DNA of 64,000 nucleotides from Episyrphus balteatus (taxonomy: Eukaryota > Arthropoda > Insecta > Diptera > Syrphidae). The notes under the pieces are model-generated. The model did not search any database. It saw nothing but the letters and a program-made list of their open reading frames with translations, and was not told the origin of the DNA. A program made the position numbers and the translations under genes. The stretch is taken from positions 111,186,028 to 111,250,027 of the forward strand of contig NC_079136.1 of assembly GCF_945859705.1 (NCBI RefSeq). The letters run 5' to 3'. Every line of letters starts with the position of its first letter. The first letter of the stretch is position 1. This document shows positions 24,401 through 37,613 of the stretch, in pieces.

Positions 24401-27400
24401 TTTTTTTCAAATGAAAAGAATGAAAATGCTTATCTAAAATTCTTTGAATTTGAAAAAGGATTTGCCATTAAAACCAAGCCAAACCAACTCAATCTATACT
24501 TCCTTTTTGCCATAACACTCGTCGGTCGTACTTACAACAACTAGAAATTCTTTTTGTACATTTTGGGATTTTGGAGTTTCAACTTACTGACTTTACTGAC
24601 GCTTCTGTAAACTCAAACCTTCTTGAAATTTTATCTGTATATCTATCTATGTTCAAGTACATTCTGCAGTATCCTTATTCGTATGTTTTTGCATAATTCA
24701 TTGTTATCCTGGTTGAGGGTATTTAAGCCGAACTAATGCATTTTCTTTTCTCGACAAATAAAATAATATGGACAAAAACCACAAAGTGGTGCTACTGTTC
24801 TACTGGGTCAGTGTTGATGTTGTTGGGTTCTTCGTATTTATTTTTTAAAATCTTTATCCTCAGGGTAAAATATAAAGGGTGAAAATGTGTTTTGAATTAA
24901 ATGCAATTTCTTGAGAATTAATTTATACAAAATATTTCATTTTTTATTTTTTTTGTAAAACCTTAACAACAGGATCATTGTTGGTTTCTGCTGAGTCGAA
25001 TATTTTCAAAATTTACCACACCAACAATAGAGAGTTAGTTATTGAAGAAAGTTTTGTTTAAATGAATGTTTGAATCCTCTCAACTGGCGATATGTGGAAG
25101 TAACATATTACAGTAGGTATCGAACTTGTTTGAATTTCCGATTTTGACGTATTCTCTTTTTAAATTAAAATTAAGTTTTGTATGAACAAAAACAATTTTT
25201 TTGTTTGATATTTATAAATTTAAAGGAAACAAAAAAATTGTTTTGAAAAAATACTATAAGGAAGTGGTGGCATATCATATAATTCCCTATTTCGGAAATT
25301 CTGAATTCAAATGAATGGCATAAATGAATATGTATAACAATTAAAATATATGTATTCCCGGTGCGATTCCTACAGGGTAGATGCACAGGAGGCATACGTG
25401 CATTTATGTGTAAGTATATTCCTAAATGCCTCGAGAGAATCATGAGCGCTCATTATGGGAGAAAATAACGAAAAAGTCGAAAACATTCGCGCAAAATTTT
25501 AAACGATTTAGTAAAATGCTTAAGCCATTTTAGAAAATGAAAAAAATCCATCATACAAAAAATAAAGTAAACTGTTTGTATAATGTTGGTAATAATAAAA
25601 AAAAAAAAATCGGTTTTTATTCTGTAATATTTCATGTTTACCGTGAGAAATTTTGCTGGACAACTTTAGACAAAAAACATAAAGCTATCCATCAACACCA
25701 ATTAGGTATACACAAGAACTTTCAACTTTATATACCTAGCTACAATTTTCAAAATACTAAATTTACGGCAACAAATATTCTATCCGCATCAAGAGCGGTT
25801 GAATTTTCAGTCCAAAGTTTTTTTTTAACCGAAATAAGTGAATCCAACTTTTTTGAAATGAGTTAGTTAAAAAAACACTTTGATAAATAATGATCAACCT
25901 TTTGCATACCATTATACACTTGTTTTTACAATTTTAATAATATTTCTATATATTTTATTTACAAAAAGAATTGCTATAATAATTTCATTAAAACTTTATG
26001 CTTATAGAATGAAATGTTGTTTCCCTCTGTACTGAAACCTGTTTAAAATAATTTTGACAATAAAAAAAGTAAAAAAAAAAATTATTATAATAAAATACTT
26101 TTCAAAAATTACCTTAAAAATAATAATATAGCATAAATGTGAATGATAAAAAAAAATAATGTAGTTATAATATTGTTAATAAATATGCGGTAAAATATTA
26201 TGAAAAAAAAGATTCAATTAAAATGTATTGCATTTAATTTCTGTGAAAATGCTAATAAATAAACTTACACTAAACTATTTTAAATGAAATGCTGGATAAT
26301 TGTAAAAAAAAAAAAACAAATACTTTATAAATTTGCAGTTTTTATTTATTTAAACATTTTAATTCAAGTCTTAAATTTTTTCAATTTTCATTTCAAGCCA
26401 AAACAATCTTACCTCAATCCCTGCTTTCATTTTTTCATTTTTTTGACTTTAAGCTGAACACTGCCGATATTCAAACATTTCACCTACATTTTTTGGTTTA
26501 ACTTTTTGTGTCAATTATTAAAAAAAAAGTATTTATCCGAAAAAAATTGTAAATATAAAAAAAGATTTCAGCATTTCATCAAATAAAAAAACATAATAAG
26601 ATATATTAAAAAGAAATATAATTATTAAAAAAAACTGACATAAATGTATATTTAACTCAATTCTAAATAAAAAAAAAAACAAAAGAGAAAACTTTCCCAA
26701 AAAATTTCCCTTGTGCCTTTTTACAACCGCTGTTCGTGTTGTCTCTCAATAAAAATTTTTAAAACACACCAACAAAATCTTTAAAATCTTAATTTTGTTG
26801 ACACAATTAAGACTCATTGGTCGATAGACAAAATGAACGATTAATACCTACATTAATTAAAATCAGATCAAATCATGTAAAAACAAAACAATTAGGTAAA
26901 AAAAACATCACAAAAATAGCACAATGAGTCTACACTCACACACAGTACTTCCTCTCTCGTAAATAAATTTAAGGCATTTCTAGATTCCACTTGCAAAAAT
27001 TTACCTAAAAAATTATAATTAAAACTTAATTATATGTTAATTTATGTTAAAATCAAAAACGCCTCGTAGTCGAAGGTCCCAAATTTTTTTGTATTTAATA
27101 TTTTATAAAAAAAAAAAAACATGATTTTTTTTAAATGAAATCAAATTAATATTTTTGGAAGTGGTTAAAAAACAGCGGTCTCAAATAATGTGACCTTTAC
27201 GTCACTGAAATCCTTAAAATATTTTTATTTTTTTTAAACAATACTTCCCTTGTTTTGTGATTACTCAGTATTTTTCTGAGTTAACATTTTATGCTGTAAA
27301 CAACAAAAAACGATTATTTTTGTTAATTATATTGGTAATACCTTATTATTGAAGGGTCAAAAATGTATAAATTTGGGGCAAAAATTTCTCAGTGAACCCA

Positions 27401-27984
27401 CAGATAAAACAAATATGCATATCCCGTTGTTGTTTACCGTACAAAATTGTACTAAGCTTAGCACTGAGTTACCTAAAAAAACACGGATAGAAACAAATTT
27501 CAATTTAAACCATTTGATTTAAAATTCACATAAATCCAAACTACATAAATCGAGAGTGATTAATATAGCCGTAAAATTGCTAATAAAAATAATGAAAGCA
27601 AAAGGTGTACAACATTAAATATTTTTGAAATTTGGAACTAGTTTCTTTATCTGTCAATTAACGGTGACTGTTTTAAGATATAACTTATGCTTTTTTTATA
27701 ACAATGGTCCCTGACAAAAATATGTCCACAGAGCTATTAGCAACCGGATCCAACCCCAAATAGGATCTTAGATTTTAATTTCAGTATACATCTGCAGGTT
27801 TTGGATGTTCACATTTAATTCTTATCTTGCAGATTTCAAACATAAATGCCATTCTTCAGAAATTTAAAATCCCCCAAGGATAAAGGAGGCTTGGGAAAGA
27901 TTTGCTTTCGTTCTTGTTAAAATCTTGTTTCACTTTGAGACTGAAACCAGTGCGGGATTTAGGAATTCGGCCAACCAATAACGC

Positions 27985-28191
27985 TTGCTTGATCTTCGAT
28001 ATGAAAAAGCAGAATACCGTTCACGGTCTCAACTTGTACCTAATTCTCATTCCCGAATTACGGACTCAGAAATACAAATTCTATCAACTTTTAGCATTGA
28101 AAGCCATTTGCTACGGGAGCTCGATTATAGCGATATTATCACATATCGTACCTCCAAAAAGGACGCAGGATTTGACTTTTTTTCGAAGTGA
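27985..28191 (+). pseudogene. Unidentified coding-like patch
   Basis: A 68-codon frame with higher GC than its surroundings encodes a mixed-composition peptide (EYRSRSQLVPNSHSRITD..., ending KDAGFDFFSK and TGA). An in-frame TAA lies just upstream, and beyond it a further open stretch of the same frame runs back to about 27900. I do not recognise it. It could be a relic of a gene or a retropseudogene; chance is possible. Confidence 0.25.
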
Positions 28192-28635
28192 TTTTGCGTT
28201 GAAGACGATAATTTTGAAATCTAAGTAGAAAGTTGTTAATAGTTGTTTTTAATCAATTAAATGCTCAAATAAAAATTGTTTCAACTTTGAAAAAAAGAAA
28301 CAGAAATTAAAAAAAGAAAAAAACTGTCAGCCACTAGGGATCGATCTTACAACAGTTGGGTCACTAAATCTATTGTTATCAACTTCAAATAAAGTTGAAG
28401 TCTGACAATAATTTTAAGATATGCTTTAGTTGTTTCAACTTCAATTTAAAGATGTAACATGTAAGTTTTTTCAACATTGAATCAACGTTGACCGTATTCC
28501 ATTTTATTTTGGGTTTTTTTTTCCCACAGTGTAGATTTTTTGGATTTGCAATAAATTATTTAAAAACTAAAAAAAATGTTGATCTCACTATAAAACAACA
28601 TGGTCAATAGAATCATGAAATTATTGATAAAAACG

Positions 28636-28900
28636 TTAAAATAATTTAATTAAATTATAATTGAAATTAATTTGTTCCAAACGAACTTTTTTCATGATAG
28701 GCTGTCCATTATGAGTTGTCTTATGATATCCTGTGCTGTAATATGTTTCTTTCACACTTGCTATTTCCCCGTGAAGTTTTTCCACTGTGATTTGTACATT
28801 TCTTAGGCTGTCGTTATATTCACTTGGACAAACGATGCGGCGCCAAAATTTCCACTGCTCATACAAGTTTATTAACACCACAGTTTCTATCCCATGAAGT
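28636..28900 (-). CDS. Candidate terminal exon of an unidentified gene
   Basis: On the minus strand, a T-rich tract ending TTTTCTAAG abuts an open frame beginning LHGIETVVLINLYEQWKFW and continuing about 85 residues to TAA. Composition is ordinary for protein (W, C, Y and H all present) and GC is well above the surrounding A-rich DNA. The frame is closed by TAA a short way above the acceptor, with no ATG at that end, so an exon fits better than a complete gene. The first internal methionine is at 28881. No partner exon was found upstream (28900-34000). Function unknown. It may be a relic. Confidence 0.35.
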
Positions 28901-30900
28901 CTTAGAAAACAATGAGAAAAACATAAAATCCCTTCATTTTACTGTGGAACATAAATTTAACATATTTTAGTTGAACTGAACGTGCTATGTCTTAAGGGCA
29001 CATGTTTTAAAGTACGGAATAAATTTGTTTTTAATTATTTGACATTTGGGACATCCTAGGCCTTCCTCTAATACTCTCTATCTCTCTAGATGTAGTATTA
29101 AGCATATTAAAAATATAAAAAAAAAGGTTTCGCTTGTCTTAGTATACACATTAAAAAATTTATATATAAAACCCTTGACTTCCTTCACTTAACCTCACCT
29201 TTGGATAAATTAAAACAAAAAAAGTAGAAATAAAAAACCGCAAAAAAAATATGTTAATAATTTGATTGAAAGAAGAAATAAAAACATAAACTAATTTTTG
29301 TTGCTTACTTTATAAATGAAATTAATAAACGATAAAACATTGTATCAAAAGAAAAATAATATACAGTCACACAAGTCATATCATAATGTCTATTGCAACG
29401 ATAAAAATAATAATAGTTATAGTTAAATATTATAAAAAAAACCCACACTAGTAGATAAGCATTAATATTGATTTTGGTAAAACTAAAAAAATATAAACTA
29501 GAGGTCGGTCATTAATTTAGTTTTTACTGAAATTTTTATTTTTAGAAACATTCATTAAAAAAAAAACGTTTTTTTGTTGAAACGATAACGCGTAATTGTT
29601 GGGATATTTTAATCGAAGAGAGATACAATACAAAAAAAGGAATTTATTAAACTTAAGCATTTAATATTAAATATAAAAAAAAAAACTAATTTGAAATAAA
29701 TTGAATTGACTAAAAAAACTTAACTATATACATACTTTAAAGAAGAAAAAAAAAGATGAGCACAATCACGTTTTAATAAAACATAAAAATAAATATTTAA
29801 AACCAATAAAATAGATTTAAAAAAAAAAAAACGAATAAATTATATTATATACATTGTAAAACAAATTTAAATACAAAATTTAATCACAAGAAACGAAATG
29901 TATTTTAATTGTTTAAGGTATATTTTACAAATGCAATATTCAATGTAAATACAAAATTACTATATTAAGACATTATTAAATTATAAGTTTAAAACCAACC
30001 AAAAGTTAAATAGAATGCGGATAAATAAGTACTTTTAAGTGTAAAAATAAAATTAAATTAAAACAAAAAAACATATACATACATAGATGTGATTTTTTTA
30101 ATTCTTATGTTTTTAAAAATTATTTTTTATTTAACTTTAAATTAACATAAATAAATTTAAAAAAAAAAACTATCCTTAGCAAATGCAAGACAATTATAAT
30201 AAAATAAAAAAAAATAAATTGTTATAAGGTAGCATGAAAAGTCCTGAATTTATTTTATTTTTTAGGAACGGACCAAAAGCCAATGTAGAATCCAAGCAAA
30301 ATGATATAATATATTATATACAGTATAAGACAGAATGATGAATATTTCCCTACCTAAAAGCGGTACCTAAATCAAAGAACACACAGGTAGTTATGAAAAA
30401 AAGAAAACAAATATGTATTATTATTTATTGCTCTTAAATATGAGTAGGTACCTAAATAAACTGCTAAAAAATGTAAACAGAAATCTTAAAAAAAAAAATT
30501 ATTAAAAATACAAATAGATAAATGAAACATTATTTCGAATTAAACAAACATAGAAATAGATTATTATTGCAAAACGCAGATGCTATATGATTTATTTTTT
30601 ATTATAATTTTTGATTAATATTAATTACTATTGTAACTGAAGGCAGACAAGCAAGAATATATGAAAAATCCATCTGATACATTTCTTGAGTTAAATGTTT
30701 AAAATGTACAACCAGTGACTATAAATTAGAAAACCAAAAAAAAAAAAAGGATAAAGAAATAACTGATTGAATTGATTTAAGAGAATTAAAACAGAAAAAT
30801 ACACTGTATTCAAAAACACATAAAAATAAAAAGCTTCTTAATACAAAAATAAAAATAATATTTGAGTTTTAATTTAATTTAATTAATTTAATTTAACATA

Positions 30901-33640
30901 CATTTTTCTGGAATTTTATCTCCTTCAGACCACCAGTAATTTGAAGAATATAAATAATTACATTTGTTTAACTTTACAGACTCCAAAAAAAGGAATCGAC
31001 CTTCAAATATCTGACTATGAATTTTTCTCAAAATATACATGAACACTGGGCGTTCGTTATTTTTGAATCAAGTTAATAAGTAGAGAAACTGTTTCTAAAT
31101 AACAAAAATACCTAAACCTCTAATTTTGTTCAGATTTTTATTTTGACACTAGATGGCGCCCCAAGAGGGTTAAAGTTTCTTATCATTTGAAATAGGTGTG
31201 TGTTGACTTATGAGGCCATTTTTTTAGATAAAGACTTCAATCAAAATTTTTTGATGATGTTCTTGAAAGTTGCCCAATTTTGTTTGAGCTCGAAATTTTG
31301 GTAATGTATTTAATAACCTTAATTAAATGAAATTATGTTTGGGCATTTAGTAGACATATGTCTTCTAAGAAGCAGAAACTTTGTGAAAGTATTCAAAGAA
31401 ATGACCTTACAGCTTACACATTTTATAAATAAGTCTTACAAATTCGGAAAGAATCACCCCATTTTGGACTTTTGGCCTTAAGTCTACACTTATTTTAATG
31501 TAAAATAGTCTAAGAGTAATTATTTTTAAACTGAAGTATTAAGAAAAAAGCATTAATTAAAGGTTCAATACGTATAGTAGGTATGATTAAGGTGATTGCC
31601 AGTCTTTAATAACTGACAAATCGTGTCAAAATTAGCCAACATTATTTCTAGAAATAGTTGACAAGTATTTGAACTATCAATTATTATCCAAGGGTTCAAT
31701 TCTTGAGTTGACTACTTCGGTGAATGAGATGAATTCACGTTAAATCATAGCTTCAGTCCATCCCATCTTTGGTAATAGGAAAATATCTCATTTTCGCATG
31801 AATTCAGAAAGAGGCTACGTAACGTCAGGAACTTAGTAAACTCAGAACCCTGTTTTTAAAAGGGGAACTTTTTCGATTATGGCAAATGCCTAGTATCTAT
31901 CTATTCATCAGACACAATTTCCACCACAGGTTTTGTTTTGGTAGAAAATATACCAAACACTTAAAACTTCCAACCAAAACAATTTCCAACAAAGCTCGTA
32001 CATCGGGCTTTATGAAATTATTGTTATACAGCACAGTACCTACGCTCTAGCACAGGTTAGATTTTCGTGGGTTAAGCTGAGTAATATGCAACGAAAATCA
32101 TAAACAAATTTTCGTTTATGATTTCGTTGTGCTGGTTTTGTATGAAAATTTACATTTCGCTTCCGCAGCATACTAGTCTTAAATTGAACAAAAATCTATA
32201 ATGCAAATTTTGAATCCAGACGTGTTTTATCAATTCCAAAAATAGTCCCTTAAAGCAAACAAATGGATCGTAAAAAATACGAGTCAATATAAATAATAAT
32301 GAAAAAAAAATACTTTAATGCATTGAGCACACTCTCACAACACAATTTACCCTCTATACATACACTGCCTGTCCTCATTGATCCTTATTTTGCCAAAGTA
32401 CCTTTTTAAAAATCAAATTAATAAAAACGACACGCTTATTGAACACTACAAGAAACCACCACGAACACATCACACTGCAGTTGAACATGTACCTTCCCTT
32501 GTTCAAGTCGTTAACTTAAATATGCTTCATCATGAACATCATATGTCCTTTCTCTGAGTTCGCGATGCTATTCCTTCCCATTGATTCTGTTAATCCTGTG
32601 ATTTGTAATAATCGATTTCCTATTACCCAGCCAGTCAGTCTTCCTTGGCAATATTCGCTTTCGCCCCTTCGTCTTTCACTAGAAAAAGGCAACATTTGTC
32701 AATGTGCCTCTACGTACAATACATACATATAAAAATAATCCGCGAGATAGTGGCAGTGGCTTTGATACTGGTAGTGGAAATCCTCTACTAACTCCCGAGG
32801 GAATTTTATGTCTGCGGCAGAGGAAAACAAATTCTTCGCAATAAAAAATAATCAAAGATCTTCTAGCACCACACACAGCCAAGCCAACCCCCCGTGAGAC
32901 CGAGACCAGCAAACATCCTGTGGAACTCCTTAAAATAAAGAAACATTTTCTGTGCCTGATGTGTTGTCGCTTTCGTTTCTGGTCTTTACATGGGTTTGGG
33001 TGATTTTCATTTTATTTTTTGTGTTACGAGAGCATAAAGGAAATGTTAATGCACAAAGAAACTAACTCCCATCTAATCCCGCTGTAACACCTATGGGAAT
33101 TCGAGTGAATCCCAAATTCACAAATCTACCTCTCTTCGCTGCTTCTTTTTGGTTTCATTCTCAGCTGAACTTTGAACCACACTACTCAGAATTTTTGTGT
33201 TTTTTTTTCGTTCATTTTGTTCTCAATTTGTGTGCTCTGTGTGGTGTCCTATGTCTTAGTGGGGAGAAGCATATTCCAGAAAACAGGAACCCCCAGGGGA
33301 GAAACTATTTTCAATGTAAAAAAAAATGTAAGGGGATAGTAGTAAAAAACCAGCAATGATACGAACAAGCACAATAAGAACCAAAAAAGGAACTGTTATG
33401 TTTTAGTGTTTACTCCTCACTCTCATATGTTCAAATTTTTCCATACCACCTCTAGCACCGTTTCCGAAGGTGCGTTTTTTGTTTCTTTTCAGTGGTGCCA
33501 ACCTCAGGACATTATGGCCCTTGCTCGTTAAAATTAGACTCTTAGTTCGGCTAATATATTCCGGCTGTAACAGAATCTTCATTTTTGAACTTTTTCTTAA
33601 AAGAAGCTTATGAAGTTATGACAAATTTATTATACTATGA
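30901..33640. other. Intergenic DNA, no feature recognised
   Basis: Read on both strands. Short open frames at 32532-32912 and 33093-33359 have no recognisable motif, and no splice-joined gene is evident. Base composition becomes less A-skewed after about 30900. Confidence 0.5.
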
Positions 33641-34066
33641 GCCAATTTTTCAATCTTCTAATAAACAGTCAGTTAACTGTTCGACGAATAAAGTTATTAG
33701 GCTCATAAACAATCAGATAAAAACATTGAATTTTTCAATCAAGAATAATTTATTCTACAAAATAACAAAAAAAAAATTGTCAAATTCAAAAATATTTAAA
33801 ATTAAACGTCATTTTTATTCATGATTGTTTTTGTTTTCTTGTCTTCCACTGTATTTTTTTCAAAATTCTTTCAAAACAGCTTTGACAACTGACACAATAT
33901 TTTTGTTGAGATTATTCCTTAGAATAATTTTTATTCGTCTCTGAAAGAAGCAGATAGTTTTATTCTTAGGAATAAGCTATATCTGCTTGTTGAAAAATTG
34001 ATTTTCTCTCTATCCTTAGGAATAAGTACTAACTGACTGTTTAACTGACTATTGAAAAATTGGCCC
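33641..34066. mobile_element. MITE, GGGCCAATTTTTCAATAGTC family, long copy
   Basis: The left end is GCCAATTTTTCAAT (outer GG lost) and the right end ATTGAAAAATTGGCCC. TATGA is present on both sides (33636-33640, 34067-34071), though a shorter duplication is possible. The inner words TTAGGAATAAG and AACTGACTGT occur in both orientations. Confidence 0.65.
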
Positions 34067-34275
34067 TATGACAAATAAGAATTTTTATTTCGTCGGCAAA
34101 ATTGTTCAAAGACCTTAACAAATCGTATGGAGTTAGATTTGTATTTAATTCTTTTATTTATTTATGTATTTATTTATTTAATTCGTTAAATACTAACGTT
34201 ACATCTTAATACTAAATTTATAAACTAAAAAAAGAAAAAAAATATTAAATACAATATTATAAATAGGTAAGTACA

Positions 34276-35578
34276 TTAAAATTGTGCATTAAAAAAACTT
34301 TGTTTGAAACTCTTACTCTTAAAATTAACATTAAATGAAGAAATTATAAAATAGTACCTGTTGAAGACTGAAATCAGTTGATTTAAGGGACTATTTACAC
34401 CATAATTTGTTCTGCTAAATATTGGACTTAAAATAATTTGTCTGCGTAAATTAGCTTGACTGTAGCTGAAATTAAGACGATCCAGAGCTGATGGAGATGT
34501 TATTGACCCATTTAATAATTTTAAAATAAAACATAACTGTAAATATTGTCTATGGCACGATAATAACGGAAGATTGATTAACCTCAATCTATTTGCGTAC
34601 GGGGGAAGTGTATATCCTGGAGACCACGGGAGAAAACGTAGACAAAAACGCATGAACCTTCTTTGGATGCTCTCAAGGCGGTCTATGTGAACTGTGTAGT
34701 ATGGTGCCCATATTACACAGCCGTATTCTAGAACTGGTCTCACAAAAGACACATAAAGTAGTTTTACGACGTAAGGATCCTGGAACTCACGAGCAAATCG
34801 TTTAATAAATCCTAAAATTCTATTTGCTTTTTTTACGATATAATTGTAGTGATCAATGAAAGCCAGTTTTTGGTCAAGAATAATTCCGAGGTCGGAAAAG
34901 AGGGATAATTTATCCAGTGGGAATGTGTCCAACGTATAGTCATATGTCACAAGGTTCTTTTTGCGTGTAAAACACATTGTTTTACATTTGTCTAAATTTA
35001 ATAAAAGACTGTTTTTATTACACCATTCTCTGAATGAATACAGATCACTTTGAAGATCTTAACAATCTCTTGTTGATGTTATTTTCTTAAAATTTTTTAC
35101 ATCGTCAGCGTAGATAAGTACAGATGAGTTTTTCAAAATTGAAGGCAAGTCATTAATATATAATATAAATAACAATGAACCGAGGTGGCTACCTTGGGGA
35201 ACACCAGAATTAATAAAAAATTGATCAGAAAGTTCATTTCTGAAATTCACACTATAAGTTCTATTTCCTAAATAAGATGAAATCCATAATAAAAACGATT
35301 CTTTAAAACCCATAGCTCTTAGTTTAAGTATAAGTGTTTTGTGACAAAGCTTATCGAACGCTTTGCTAAAGTCGGTGAACACACAATCAACTTGTTTATG
35401 ATCCTCAAACGCATCGAGGCAAAACGTAGTAAAATGGAACAAATTAGTTACTGTTGATTTATTTTGAATGAATCCATGCTGATTGTCACAGATAATGGAT
35501 CTACAGTTAAAAGACAAGACTTCACATATAATGGACTCGAATATTTTTGGGATGACAGAAAGTTTTGCAATAGGACGA
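34276..35578 (-). pseudogene. LINE A RT palm, thumb and C-terminus
   Basis: This part resumes after the insertion at RPIAKLSVIPKIFESIIC, then DNQHGFIQNKSTVTNL, CVFTDFSKAFDKL (first catalytic aspartate), NSGVPQGSHLGSLLFILY and IYADDVKNF (catalytic YADD). One in-frame TAA at 35056-35058 breaks the frame. Below it, CFTRKKN, SDLGIILDQKLAF, GFIKRFAREF and RPVLEYGCVIWAPYY form the thumb and C-terminal region, ending at 34276. Apart from the one stop and the insertion, the blocks look intact, so inactivation is fairly recent. Confidence 0.9.
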
Positions 35579-35581
35579 TAA

Positions 35582-37610
35582 CACGGTGTAACACTCAAAA
35601 TATACGCGGGCGGAGACCTATCAGGTTTTGTAGAGCTAGTCGCACTGAATACGAAACGGTATTTGAAAATCCCTTAACACCCCCAAAATCTGGAGTTACG
35701 GGCAAAAAACGTTTTTTTGGCCCTTCACCCATTGAAAAAATTCTAGCTTCGACAATTTTTTACCAATTTTTGATTTTTTTACAGTTTCTGATAGAAGATT
35801 AATATACCTTTTTAACAATGTATAAAACATGTAACTCGGTTAAACCACTTAGAATTTATAAGATGTCAAAGTTCAAAAATTCAATTTTTTTTGTCATTTG
35901 CCCAACTTCGGCATCAATTTAAAGTATATGTTTTCAAAACAACATGCTATTTAAAAAATATGTTCTAAAACTATATCTTTTTCCCAATTGATCGAGGTAT
36001 TTTTTATGAAAATCACTTCAAAATTGGCTTAGAAAAAAAAAAATTTTCGATTTCAACCCAGATACAGAAATTCGAACTTTTAGATATAGAACAAAAATGT
36101 TGTTTCGGCACGTAGTAGGATAAGTTGGGCGCCAGGATTTGATGAAAGGTTTTTGTAGAGGAGCTCAATACAAACATTTTTTTCTTTGGTGGGGGGGTCT
36201 ATCTCCCCCCGTTTAGGTGGGAGGGGCATTTTTCTAAAAAAAATAATCAATATAAAAAAAAATTATTAAAAAACAACGGCAACACTTACAGTAATAAATG
36301 ATACCATTTCCAAAAGGCAAAATTGTGCATTTGATTCTAATTTTTAAATCAATATAATATTACGAATAGTTTTTGAAATAATCGATTTCAAAGTTAAAAA
36401 TAGGGGAAAAAATTTTTTTAAAACTCATTTTATACTATTTTTGTCCAGACTGTGAATTTTAGTAAATAAATTACTTAGACAGAAAACTGCCTCAATTAAT
36501 TCCTTATCGAACCGTGAAAACTATATGTTTCTATGTCTTCTAGTTTTTGAGAAAATTGAAAAATAAAAACAAATAAAAACAAAAAATATTTTGAAAAAAG
36601 AAAAATCTGATAAAATAATTTTTCAATTTTTCCAAAAACTAGAAGACATAGAAACATATAGTTTTCACGGTTCGATAAGGAATCAATTGAGGTAGTTTTC
36701 TGTGTGAGAAATTTTTTTTACTAAAATTCACAGTCTGGACAAAAATAGTATAAAATGAATTTAAAAATTTTTTTTTCCCCTATTTTCAACTTTGAAATCG
36801 ATTATTTCAAAAACTATTCGTAATATTATATTGATTTAAAAATTAGAATCAAATGCACAATTTTGCCTTTTGGAAATGGTATCATTTATTACTGTAAGTG
36901 TTGCCGTTGTTTTTTAATAATTTTTTTTTATTTTGATAATTTTTTTTAGAAAAATGCCCCTCCCACCTAAACGGGGGGAGATAGACCCCCCTACCAAAGA
37001 AAAAAATGTTTGTATTGAGCTCCTCTACAAAAACCCTTCATCAAATCCTGGCGCCCAACTTATCCTACTACGTGCCGAAACAACATTTTTGTTCTATACC
37101 TAAAAGTTCGAATTTCTGTATCTGGGTTGAAATCGAAAATTTTTTTTTTCTAAGCCAATTTTGAAGTGATTTTCATAAAAAATACCTCGATCAATTGGGA
37201 AATAGATATAGTTTTAGAATATATTTTTTAAATAGCATGTTGTTTTGAAAACATATACTTTAAATTGATGCCGAAGTTGGGCAAATGACAAAAAAAATTG
37301 AATTTTTGAACTTTGACATCTTATAAATTCTAAGTGGTTTAACCGAGTTACATGTTTTATACATTGTTAAAAAGGTTTATTTATCTTCTATCAGAAACTG
37401 TAAAAAAATCAAAAATTGGTAAAAAATTGTCGAAGCTAGAATTTTTTCAATGGGTGAAGGTCCAAAAAACCGTTTTTTGCCCGTAACTCCAGATTTTGGG
37501 GGTGTTAGGGGATTTTCAAATACCGTTTCATATTCAGTGCTACTAGCTCTACAAAACCTGATAGGTCTCTGCCCGCGTATATTTTAAAACCTCATTTTTG
37601 TAACACCGTG
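35582..37610. mobile_element. 2.0-kb palindromic foldback element
   Basis: The two halves are near-perfect inverted copies of about 970 bp around a short spacer centred near 36596. The ends are CACGGTGTAACAC and ...TGTAACACCGTG. TAA flanks both sides (35579-35581, 37611-37613), which fits a TWA target duplication. Arms share for example CCCAAAATCTGGAGTTACGG at about 35682 with its complement near 37495. No frame above about 110 codons, so it is non-autonomous. It sits in the conserved RT motif NYRPIAKL of LINE A. Confidence 0.9.
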
Positions 37611-37613
37611 TAA

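Larger units (their letters stand above)
21421..30900 (+). other. Ddr 3' flank, A-skewed, likely long 3' UTR
   Basis: About 9.5 kb after the Ddr stop is very AT-rich, and by eye A clearly exceeds T on the + strand, most strongly at about 26000-30900. Many AATAAA hexamers occur (one at 22020-22025), so no single poly(A) site can be chosen. Almost no transposon signatures are visible, in contrast to the introns and to the DNA beyond 33600. Two coding-like patches (27985-28191 and 28636-28900) are listed separately. That part of this is 3' UTR is certain; its extent is inference. Confidence 0.45.
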
